DNA of 64,000 nt from Lepidodermella squamata (lineage: Eukaryota; Gastrotricha), in NCBI GenBank assembly GCA_047495785.1, contig JBLDXI010000015.1, positions 2,852,001-2,916,000 of the forward strand, given 5' to 3'. Numbering within the stretch: position 1 is the first letter of the stretch; the number at the start of each line of letters is the position of its first letter. Positions 34,401 through 46,400 of the stretch are shown here, one piece after another. The position numbers and the translations under genes are program-made. Under the pieces are notes generated by a model. That model was not told the origin of the DNA and did not search any database. It was given only the letters and a program-made list of their open reading frames with translations.

Positions 34401-37400
34401 CGCACTACGGCGCGATTACGACATGCCCAAACTGCCCCACATGCTGTGTGCATATGCAAATAAGCCAACCAGTCTAGCAAGCGCACAGCCCAAGACCCCG
34501 GCAAAATTTTTTAGTCAAAAAAGTATCGCTTCTCGGCCTTTTTGGCTATGATCAAAGTGTAGTATCTGTTCTTTGTAGTTTAATATCTACAACGGCCTCC
34601 ATGTGGGGCCTACGATATTAGCCCTATTTTTGGCTAGCCGGGCGGGAGCAGCCAGCTTGCTGGACCCCGTCCACGAGTCGGCCCGGTATTGCAGTACCTC
34701 CGGGATTCGGCTCACCCCCTGAAACATGGGGGCATGAAAACTAAAAACAAATATCTAGTCTACTATCGAGCAATAAATCAGATCAGTTTAGATCAATTTA
34801 TGGGCTAATTTTCTGCAATTTAAATAATCGTCCATTACGTTAGTTATAATGAGTGTGCTTATTTGTAAAAATGACGGTGTTTTCGTAAATAATAAAATTC
34901 CATAAAAAAAATGATAAAAATATTGATTTTGAAAAAATTTGGAGGATACGGGCGTCGATCCCGTTACCTCTCGCATGCTAAGCGAGCGCTCTACCATTTG
35001 AGCTAATCCCCCGGCTTATGTTAACTGGTTCTAAGCTGGTGTTTATCTCGTCATGGTTGCTCTGCGGTACTGTGGATAATATACGCGGCTGCTAGTTAAA
35101 GCATAAGCACTAGGAGCTGTTGGCCAATGTCAACAAACCTACATCAGCGTTATTTCGCATTTACACGTTTGTATATGGAATTTTTACACGCATTTACACG
35201 TTTGTATAGTGCTCCATACTGGTTTTTTAGGTAATACGTGAAATGCAGCGGTATCAATATGTTATCTAAATGGAATAATCAATGGAGTAAATGGAAGTTT
35301 AAATGATACAAAGAAAAGTGAGAATTCGAATTCAATCGAAGCTGTGTATGGTTTTTAAATATTTCAAATCGCTTTGTTTTATTGCTGAAAAATTCGTATA
35401 CAATTACTCGAAGAAAATTGTCGCTTACAAAAACTTTGATCAAAATTCTTCGCTGACTTGCAAAGACTCCCAGATTATTACCTTTTTACAAAGCTGGGCG
35501 TGTTCATTCGATGTTGGATATATTCCTATGTCATTGCGGGCTCCATTGTTTCACACAGGTTCCGTTGTGTAGTGGTTCATCACGTCTGCTTTACACGCAG
35601 AAGGTCGCGGGTTCGAACCCCGCCGGAACCTTAACTATTTTTCGTTTGCTGAAACAAGTTAATTTGAAAAGAAAACACGTGTTTAATAGACAGCGCCAGC
35701 TCTATTGTTTCATAATGGGGATGTAGCTCAGTGGTAGAGCGCTTGCTTTGCATGTAAGATGTCCCGGGTTCAAACCCCGGCATCTCCAAATTTTTACATT
35801 GCAATTTTATTTTGCGCCTTAAGTTTTTTTATCGAACCGTGTTGCTTGAATTTAATTTGGGTGGTAGTACACAATATAAGGTCATTCAGTTTTTTAATTG
35901 AGTTTATTGAAGGAGTTTGATGAAAGTCGGAATAAGGGATGGCGAAAAATCCGGGGATAATGATTATTACTAAAGTTTGAAACTAATTATTTTATCTAAT
36001 TTTTATTTTCAGAAATTCGGCGGACGCTGATAATATTCGTCGCGCGATCTATGCGCTACGAGCTCTGGGCAATGCTGGATCCGCCTTGGCTCATTCTACG
36101 GACGCTATATCGCACTGCATGGTCAACCGGGCTCTTCCTAGCGATCTTCGAATTGCGGCTCTAACAGGTATGTTAAATTTTTCATCAAGTCATCAAAAAT
36201 CGCATCGAAAAACTAATTTTATTCCATATTTGGTATTTGAAGATTTTTAAGGAGGAATTTATATTATGCGAATTTTCATTATTATTATTTCAATTTTCGG
36301 AGATTTGACCCATTTATTTGTTTTCATTGTAATAGTAAAATTTAATTTTTTTCCAATTTTAGCCATGCGTCGTGTCCCGTGCCTCGAAGAGAGCTTAGCA
36401 GTCGGCGAAACCCTTCGCGCCCTGCTCCGCGACTTCAACGAAGACTCGGAAATCCGAGCCGTCGCCTACCTAGCCGCCATGCGATGCCCATGCCTCGACG
36501 ATCTAGCCGCAATTCGCTCGCTGATCACCGACGAATCGCGCCGAATCTCCGAAAAACTCGGCGCCTTCATCATCGCCCATCTAGACCGGCGACAGGACGG
36601 CCAGCCTTTCCCAAGCATTTGGTCACCAGAAATCGGCTCAACAATCGAAGCGATCTTGTCATCCCGCCAAGCCGTTGAACTTAAACAATTGATAGACCCG
36701 CTGAGACGCGGGGCTAGCTATCACCACCACCAATTTTTTCCGAGGCTTAACACTGGTTACATGCTTGATTTTGACGTTATCCATTCCGAAAGATCAATCA
36801 TGCCTCGGCAGTTGAATTTCAACTTCACAGTCGGTCTTTTCGGTAGATCAGTCAATCCGTTTGAAATCGGCTTCAGGCAAGAAGGTCTCGAATCCGTCAT
36901 CGACGACCTGCCATCCGACATTTTGGACACGAATTACAACTCGAAAAAATCGGGCAGTAATTTACTGCCTAAAATTAACTACGAAAAATTGAAGCCGATT
37001 TTAGAAAAATTGAAACTCGGCTTTTTCGTCCGCATTTTCGGTGACGAAGTTCGTTACGCTGAGATTGATAAAAGCGTGCTGGAGCGGCTTCGAACTCGTT
37101 TTATGGAGCAATTCAACACTGAAATGTTCTCGAGTGAAGAAGGCCGTCAAGCTAGTGATTTATTTTTCGATCGCGCCCTCAGTTTGCCGACCTGTTCCGG
37201 CCTTCCTTTACGCCTTTCGCTGCGTGGCACGTACCGCAGCCAGGTTCGGCCGAATATGCACCCTGAGGTGGTGAAGGGCCGGGATGGCCGCATTCAGTCG
37301 ATTGCGATTAAGGCGGATGTTAAGGCGGGGTTGTCGATCGAGTTGAGGTCTTCGATGGCGACGCTTCTCGGCGGGCGGCATTACGGTGTCCAGGCTGTGA

Positions 37401-40400
37401 CGAGACTGGTGTCGAAGGCCGAGTACAAACCCGAGTTTCGATACGAGGGCAAACATGTCAAAATTCGAGTCGAGCTGCCGGAGAAAACCATTCGAACTGC
37501 TAGCATGTCGTACGTTTTACATCCTCTCCTGTAATTCATTATGACGATAAAAAATCACCCAAAAATGTGAAACGAGTAATGCGTTGAATCTATACAGCCA
37601 ATTGACAGATTTTTCGCCAATCTATTTAAAAATACTGTTCGGTGGACTTCTTTATTGTCGAAAATCAACGACGAACATTTTATTTTACTTCATCAACTGA
37701 ACAAAATGTTAATTTAACGAATGATACCCAACGCGAAAAACAACTTGTCAAGAATATTTTTTAAGATCTTAGCGGATCTAGGCGACGACTTGCCAAGAAA
37801 GCCTTCAATCTTGACCGGTACTTGACAGGATTGACCAAGATTGAATGCTAAGATGGTAATGAATGCTAAGATAAGACGCTAAGATTCGTCAAGAAACGTG
37901 AACTACTGCGGTAACCTGGTGGCTTAGCCTATTCGCCACTGCTACGCTGGTTACTATTCTTAAATAGATACTATACCGGGTCCCACGCTATATGAGCCGA
38001 AGCGATGGGCAGTTTATTTTTCTTTATTTTCTTGGTATTACACAAAATGACTTCAATGTCGTAATACTTCAAGATAATTTAAATACGACAATAGCGAAAA
38101 ATCATCGAGAGGATAAATAAAATTTGATTTAAAAATGAGATTAGATTCAAATGAGAAGACGTTTTGAAATGAGCTTGTTTGTCATTTTTAGCGCGTTTAT
38201 TGTACTTCCCAACGTTTCGACTGATATCTTAACAGTCATTTTCAAGGGTTATTCACTTTTGCAGTTAGATTGTTCAATATTTCAAAACTATAAAAAAGTT
38301 TAGCTACCGAATTAAGGTATATTTTTTAACTAGTAAAAAGCTTAGCGCGAATCGAATCTTTTTGAGTATTGATTGAAGGCTTCTTTTCCTTAATTACCAG
38401 CATTTCTTGAACCAGGCAGTCGAACTTAGAATTACATTTGACAACTATTTTGAAAAAGGAATCGATTTGTTCTACATCTTGTCCACAGGCTTGGTGATGG
38501 GTTCCAACCTTGCTTTTCTTATGCTCATCAACGCGTTGGTGCAGATGCCGTGTCGTCTTACCGACATAGCCAGCTTCACACTGGCCACATTTGTATTCGT
38601 ACACCACGCCATGAGTATTGATAAGTGGCAGCTTGGGTTCTTTCGCTCCAAATCGTTCGATAATTTTCTTACTCTTAAAGATAGGTTGGATTTCGGAATT
38701 GACTTTATTGCTTAGGTTAAGAAGGGTTAAGAAACTGTACAAATGAGAGACAAAGTCGCATCTCGTGTCCGGAAAAATTCGAAAAATAGCGATAGCTCTA
38801 GTATTCTGGTATGTCTCTCGTCAAAGGGATAAAAAGGCCGGAGACATTAATAAAAATAATTTGAATTTCGTAACTTTAAAGAAATAACAAGGAAGTTTGA
38901 GATTATCGTCGCTCCTCCGGCGAAGTAGCAATGATACCGAGGCGGGTTTTGTCGTCATCCATCTTTTGTTTTAACAAGTTATACATAGCATATTTCGAGG
39001 TTTTTGTTCGTCGTTGCGGGTGATTGTCAAAGTCGTCAAAGTCGTCATCGATCGATTGAACGCTTTGTTGAGCGTTTGAGCGTAATACAAAAAGCACTAA
39101 AAACAGTCAAATGAAACGACCGAATATTATGAAATTTTTCAAAAAATTATTATTCAGCGAGTTTATTTAGTGAAAAATACCGAGTATGGCGGTAGCTGCG
39201 ATTTGGCTAATAAAACAAGATAGAAGCTTAAAAATAATGTTGCACCAAACTTCTTCACTAAGAGCCATGATCAATGGGACCGCTGCCCTGTTTACCCGTC
39301 AACGTTTTACTCATCTTGTCCTTTTGGGAAGTGTTATCCACCAGCAACTCAAAAGCCAATTTCCGCGCAGCTTGGTAGTTACCATCATCCTAATACTGTA
39401 CGAGCACTTTCTGGTATGCTTCCTCCAACTCTAAGCTTGGAAGAAAGATACCCGCAGCCTGTCTTCGATAGATAAGGGAAATACGTAGATGAGAGCGAAA
39501 AATCAGATTAAATTCTAAATTTTAAAGTAATTGAAAAATCCCATTGAAATGATTACGTGCTGCTTGTCAGTCAATATTCATTCCTATTCCAAGGGTTCGA
39601 TGAAACAGCGTCCTAGTCGATCTGACGTGGAATCGAATTTCATGTAGTCACTTTTAAAGATCCAAATCGAAGATCGAAGAGGCGTATCGAAGTTGAAGAA
39701 AGGTAGCCGGCTAACTGTGGACGTTGCCACAGGATATCTGTCTTCAACAGCGCCTCCTTGGCTCAGTTGGCTAGAGCGCCAGTCTCATAATCTGGAGGTC
39801 GTGAGTTCGATCCTCACAGGGGGCAGCTAAATGTTTTTGTGCTTCCTAGCGCCCCAGGCTGGCCCCCAGCAATTAGGAATTTCCATCTGATTCTTTCTAA
39901 TTCTTAATTTAACAAATTTAAGATACAACCCAAGATCTTTAAGATACAACAAATTTAACACAAGACCAGGAAACTTTGCCGACCGGCTAGGTTGTCCCTT
40001 ATTGTAGGTACGTCAAGTTAGCTTTTAGTCAAGTTCGGATGATAGAAGTACAAGCACTCTTTTTCCGCTTCTAGTGATTCACGTGGTTGAAAATTAGCGG
40101 GAGTATTTTAGCGCGCATGTTTTGTTTGCAAATTTAGACGCCCGCGCCTCAAATTGTTGTGCTAATCGTTGAGTCGCCCGGTCAGTCATACTTCCGCGCA
40201 ACTGTGCCAGTGATCAGAGTGGGGGTTATGCGCGCACCACGGCGCGATTACGACATGCCGAAACTGCCCAACATGCTGTGTGCATATGCAAATAAGCCAA
40301 CCAGTCTAGCAAGCGCACAGTCCAAGACCCCGGCAAAAAATTTTAGTCAATTAAGTATCGCTTCTCGGCCTTTTTGGCTATGATCAAAGTGTAGTATCTG

Positions 40401-43400
40401 TTCTTTGTAGTTTAATATCTACAACGGCCTCCATGTGGGGCCTACGATATTAGCCCTATTTTTGGCTAGCCGGGCGGGAGCAGCCAGCTTGCTGGACCCC
40501 GTCCACGAGTCGGCCCGGTATTGCAGTACCTCCGGGATTCGGCTCACCCCCTGAAACACGGGGGCATGAAACTAAAAACAAATATCTAGTCTAATTATCG
40601 AGCGTAAAATCAGAGCTCAAAGAATACAGAACTTTAATATTTTAAATCTAATTCTATAGTCTAGTTTTGCTTAATTTAAAGCCAGTTCGTAAACGATTTT
40701 TCAATGATAAATTTCAATGATACCCAATCAGGTTTCAAGCCAGGTTCCGTAGTGTAGTGGTCATCACGTCTCCTTCACACGGAGAAGGTCGCGGGTTCGA
40801 ACCCCGCCGGAACCTAAGCTGGAATTATTTTTCGAGAAAGAACATGTCAGGTTGAAATTGTGAAACGTGTGGCCAAACGTTCCTGATAGTCCTCCAAAAC
40901 CTCAGTTTGAGGATCGAATCCCGAAAATTCCTTGGTGACTTTGGTCTCGTTGCCCGACGATAGCAAGTCTAGACCAGTAGAATGCTGAGCTAACGCCTCG
41001 GCCTGAGAATCAAATAATTTTGTCAATCGATCCAAAATTTTGGCTAATTCTCCCTTAATTTTCCGGCGTGCTCAATTTTTGGGACTCGTCAGGAACGTTT
41101 GAAATTAAGGGCGTTTTCATGGCAGGAAATTTATTTGGCCGTTTCTCTATACTAGAGCTGAAAATTGCAGAAAATAGTTGTGTCCTAAATTTGTCATCTT
41201 TGGCAGCGGAAAACATTTCATTTGATTTTTTTGGCTAATTTTCTCACTTTATTATTTTTCTTAATTTTAGAAACCAAGTCTATTTGCGGCGCGATAAGCT
41301 TGAAGAGCGGATTGAGGTCGATCCCGGGCTTAAAACTCGCGAGATCTGCACCCCTGATCTGATCACAAGCCTCAAGGCCTGTGTCCGATCTGATATGCCG
41401 TCGCGCTGGAACGGCATCATGACGCCCGGCGAGTTGAGCTTGAAATTCGAAAAAACCGACGAGTCCATAAAAGCCATCGAGTTGGAGTTCCAAACCGATC
41501 ACAGCGTTGATTCCGAGGGCAGGCTGGATTCTGTGGATTTCAAATCGTATATCGACCTGCCTGGCGGTAAATACGACCGGAAACTACTGGCCGAGATGCG
41601 AATGTCTCGAAATGACAGGCGGTTGGATGTTAACCTGGAAACGCCGTGGAAAAAAGCGGCGCTCAATGTTAAAATGGCAAATTCTGGCGATGAGACTGAA
41701 TTGTCGGCGTCGTTTGCTATCGGTGAAACGGCGGATGATAAGCGGCGTTATAGTATCGACTTGAGGCGGCAAATTTCAGAAGTCAAAGACGGCACTGGAA
41801 CGTATTTGCGTCATACTTTGGGTGTTGAAGTTACGGTACGTGTACATTTTCAAATTTTACTCCCAATTTCGAGAATTTGCCCTCACGGCGAAGGACGAAA
41901 GGATTCATTTAACATCCATATAACGTTCAATATGAAAATGAGCGTCCAGAATTCACCACAAGTGGCCGAGGCTAGCAAACCCCAATTTGAATTTACGATA
42001 ATCTTATGAAAATTGAAAATATTCAAAATTTGCTGGAAAATCAGAAAATAGGATTATGAATAAGGAATCAGGGGTGCTGCGCAAGTTTGTTTCAAAATTC
42101 AGATTCAAATTCAATTCAAAAGTTATGGATTAGTCCAAATCGTTACGGTACTCTTAGAAATCTATCTTGGAAATGAATTTTCGACTTTCGGAAAACCAGT
42201 AAATGACAACTACCAATTAGTCGAAAAAATTTACTACCGAACAAAAGCAAACAAAAACATTGAAAAAGCCAAACTAATAGTAAGTCAAAGTGGGCCCTCT
42301 GACTCTTCAGATGGCGGACTTAGCCGAACTGAAAACTAAAATAATTTGGAGATGCCGGGGTTTGAACCCGGGACATCTTACATGCAAAGCAAGCGCTCTA
42401 CCACTGAGCTACATCCCCATGTGATAATCAGGGTTAATATACTGCTTGATGTTATCTGCTGTCCTGAATTTTCCCTTAAAAAATAATTGTATCCTAGGTT
42501 CCGGCGGGGTTCGAACCCGCGACCTTCTCCGTGTGAAGGAGACGTGATGACCACTACACTACGGAACCTGGCTTTTCGACCTGGCTACAACCGGGAATTC
42601 ATTCGGATAAAATAATTAAAAACTTAAAAATACTAGTAAAAATTGTTCCCAGACCGGGAATCGAACCCGGGCCGCCGCGGTGAAAGCGCGGAATCCTAAC
42701 CACTAGACCATCAGGGATGTCCAAATTATCATTTGTCTCTACATTATTAGGTTCAGAGAGCATCTCAGTCGAATTAGAAAACATTTAGCTGCCCCCTGTG
42801 AGGATCGAACTCACGACCTCCAGATTATGAGACTGGCGCTCTAGCCAACTGAGCCAAGGAGGCTGCTTGCAAATCTGATAACTTTTTCTTACAATATTTT
42901 CAGAGATCGGACGTCGAAAACCCGATATTGAAAGCATCTGGAAGTGTGACCGATTTCAATGAAACCAAAGAAGTTTCGATTAACGTTGCAAGTTTCCACA
43001 TCCCCGGCTACTACAAACTCGAGAAACCTCTGAAATTTGACGGCTCAATCGGCGACCACAAGGTTCTAGGCTACGGGTTCGTTCTGAAAGGCGAAACACC
43101 GGGTCGTAATTTCGAAACCGAGTTCGGAATCAAACTGGAACCGACTAGTAGCCAGCTGGTGAAGTACAAGCATTTACTCCACCACCAAAGTTTCGTCGGG
43201 TCGAATAAGGATGACGAAAGTCTCCTACTTTGGGAGCTTGAGTACGCTCGGGAAGCCGGCCGCTACCTCCTCCTTAAAAGCGTCTTACGAGCTTCGAACA
43301 TGCCGATGACTGAAAAACTGAACCATCGAATGGCTATCAATGTCGACCGGCCGACTGGGGAGGATTATACGGGAGATATTGAGCTGGAATTAGGTAAAAT

Positions 43401-46400
43401 CGGGCAAGAAGCTCAGCGATATCGATTCACCCAAAAATTGACCCGTCGAGCTATGCCGACCAGTTTTGGGTTCAACTATTCGATGGCGATTTCAGCCCCA
43501 GGAATGGTATGTCGAATCTCGAAAAAATTCCGAAAAAATATGTAAATTTGATTTCAGATTGATCGAGCTTTGTCGATGAAATTCAACCGAGAATGGGAGC
43601 CGTTGTACTTGGTTTCGTTGGAGGGTGAAATTCGACGCGGGGATGTTGCCTTGTACCAAGCGTCTGTGTACACCCGGCGAGATGAGCCCGGTTTTGGCGA
43701 ATTCAAACTCAAAACTTGGTGTGCCTATACCGATTTCCTGATGCATGGCAAAGGCGAACGAATTGATGAAACAACGGCGAAACACTGGTTTAGATTCGAA
43801 CGAAACGGCGATCTCAGGGTGAGTGGAGGAATTTTCTAGCAAAAATATTGCGCCCCTGGTGGGACTCGAACCCACAATCTTTGAATTAGAAGTCCAACGC
43901 CTTGCCATTAGGCCACAAGGGCTACGCATGAGTCATCCTTCAAATCAGTATTTTAAGGTGGAATTTGTACATTGGATAAATTGATAAAAATTTGATTGCG
44001 CCGCCCGGGAGTCGAACCCGGGTCACAAGAATGGGAATCTTGTATGATACCGTTACACTAGCGGCGCTGAACGAAACATTATCATTTGAAATCCTCCTTA
44101 ATAAGAATTTTATAAGAATAAGAAGTGACATACTTGATTACTATTCTTTGAATTTTTTGAATTTTTAAAAAATTCTTCCCATGAGATGTGACTTCGTCTC
44201 TCATTTTAGAGTTTCTGAACCCTTTTCCGTGTATTTTCTTTGCTGGCGTTACTTTTGAGACACGCTGTACATTCCTATAATATTAGCTAAATAATTTCCT
44301 AATATAATTTAAAATCCAGATTTTGGAATGGAATTGAAATTTTCAAAATTTGGGATATTTTTGAAAATTGATTTCAAGCAGCCCTTGTGGCCTAATGGCA
44401 AGGCGTTGGACTTCTAATTCAAAGATTGTGGGTTCGAGTCCCACCAGGGGCGCTACATTTTTAGTTAATTTTAACCGCCTATTTATTCCTCTTCTCTCAA
44501 ATTTTTCAGATAAACTTCGAAAGCATTGGAAAAATCAATGAAGAATCGCATTCAGTTGATGCTAGTTTAGTACTTCTCGGAATGACCCCGCTCACCCTAT
44601 CGTCAAAAGGCTCCGGGATCCCGTTTCGAGGCGTCTACCGCCACGACGCTATTCTAGCATACGGCGCTCGAAAGCTATTTTTCGGCGGAAATACAAACTA
44701 CACGACGAGAAGTGACGATGAAGCGGCGATGGAACTCAGATTCTACCTGGGCGATCTCGAGAAAATGTTCAAACAATACCTGTATTACGAACATATCGGG
44801 AAAAAAGTGACACTCACTGGCATGACGGAACTCGGCGATGATATGTACAAGCTATCCGGCCAATTGAACATGGCTAATCACCGATACGGAATTCTAATCG
44901 AAGGGCCGAGAAGTGCGACTGAAATTCAACTGACTGCGACGGGTGGGAATAACGGCGGTTATGACATCGCCCTTAACCATCAATGCCCGAATGTCGAGGT
45001 CGAAGTGTTTGGTAAAGCGAATTTCGGCCGTTTTAGGTCGGATTTAGTCGGCCAAATGGCGTATAAACGGCCTAAAGATGAGGCTAAAAAGGCGGTTGGT
45101 TTCCACCTAGGCCATCGTGCTGATACTTCGGAGGGTTTAGACCTGTCTTTCACGAGTGGCATTGACGTGAATGGCAAACAGTGGTTTGCTAATTCGAATT
45201 TAACGGTCGTCCCTGGGAAATTCGCGACGTCGTTCGGTCTCGGAAATGGCGATAATTTCCGTCACGCTGTCACTTTTTTGCTCGGTAAAAAGTGGGAAAC
45301 TAGCCAAGTTTTACGACTCGATGGCCAGTTCGAATTCCATTCAACGTCGTTTTCGGTAATTTTATTAAGCTGGATTTTTTTATTTTTTTTCATTAATTTT
45401 TTTTGATAACAGTTCAAGCGCGTGAAGGCCGAGGTTTTTAACAAGCTATCGTGGAATAAAATTACCGGAAAATTCGGTGCGTATGATTCGCTGGTCAAGG
45501 TGATTCATGGCGATTCTGAAGTTTGGTACAGCGTCGATTTGGACACCATGGAGCCGCTTCAAGCCTTTTCGCTTGCTTTCAACGGTGATTCGCCCTACAC
45601 AGATCGAACTGAAGTTAAATTCGCGTACACCGTTAACATGCCGGCTATTACTTTTACGGGTAATGCCCGATATGGCGAGAAAGCCGGTCGATTGCGGGGT
45701 TTGGTCGAGGTAAAACTTGACATTTATTTGAATAATTTCATTGGCTTCTATGCATTTTTAGTATGAATTTGACGAACAATTCGGTTTGGATTTGTCCTAC
45801 AGTGTTGCGGCTTATTCGGCCTCGAGTGAGCATGCTGAAATTTCAATCAGGGGTCAATGCCAGATCGACCCATCCGCTGATTTGAAAAATTATGTGACTA
45901 TCGAAGTCCGCGATTCACCTTATGCCCTTTTTGTAAGTCATTTTTTAATTCAAAAATTCAAAATTTTTAAAATGTTATTCGAATTTATTAAATTTCTTTG
46001 AATTTTTAGAATTTAAATTCAAATTTTTCAAAATTTTAATTAAAAATTAATTTTGATTTATTAAACTTTTTTCAGAGTCATTTCAAATGGCTTGACGATG
46101 TTTTGATCAATGAGCTTGCCCTCCGGACGCCTATAGACGGTTACCGCGAAAATATAGCCAGCTTAACACTGAAAAAGAACAGCGACGTGCTGTACGTCTC
46201 AGATATGCAGTGCAAATTCGGTTCTTACGACATTCGACTCAACGCCTGGGCGACTTTCGAGCAGCAATCGAAGCGTGGCGAGTTCAAAGTCGAATTCAAC
46301 CGAAACATCTACTCGGCCGGATACGCCCTGGACCACACCGAGGAAGAGATGGGTTCGGCGTCCGGCGAAAAACGGCTCAGATTTCGAGTCGATACGCCAA

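Noticed and set aside
34525-40550. U2 copies as pseudogenes
   Set aside because: Both are full length with intact branch-pairing, Sm site and 3' stem-loop, and with conserved upstream regions.
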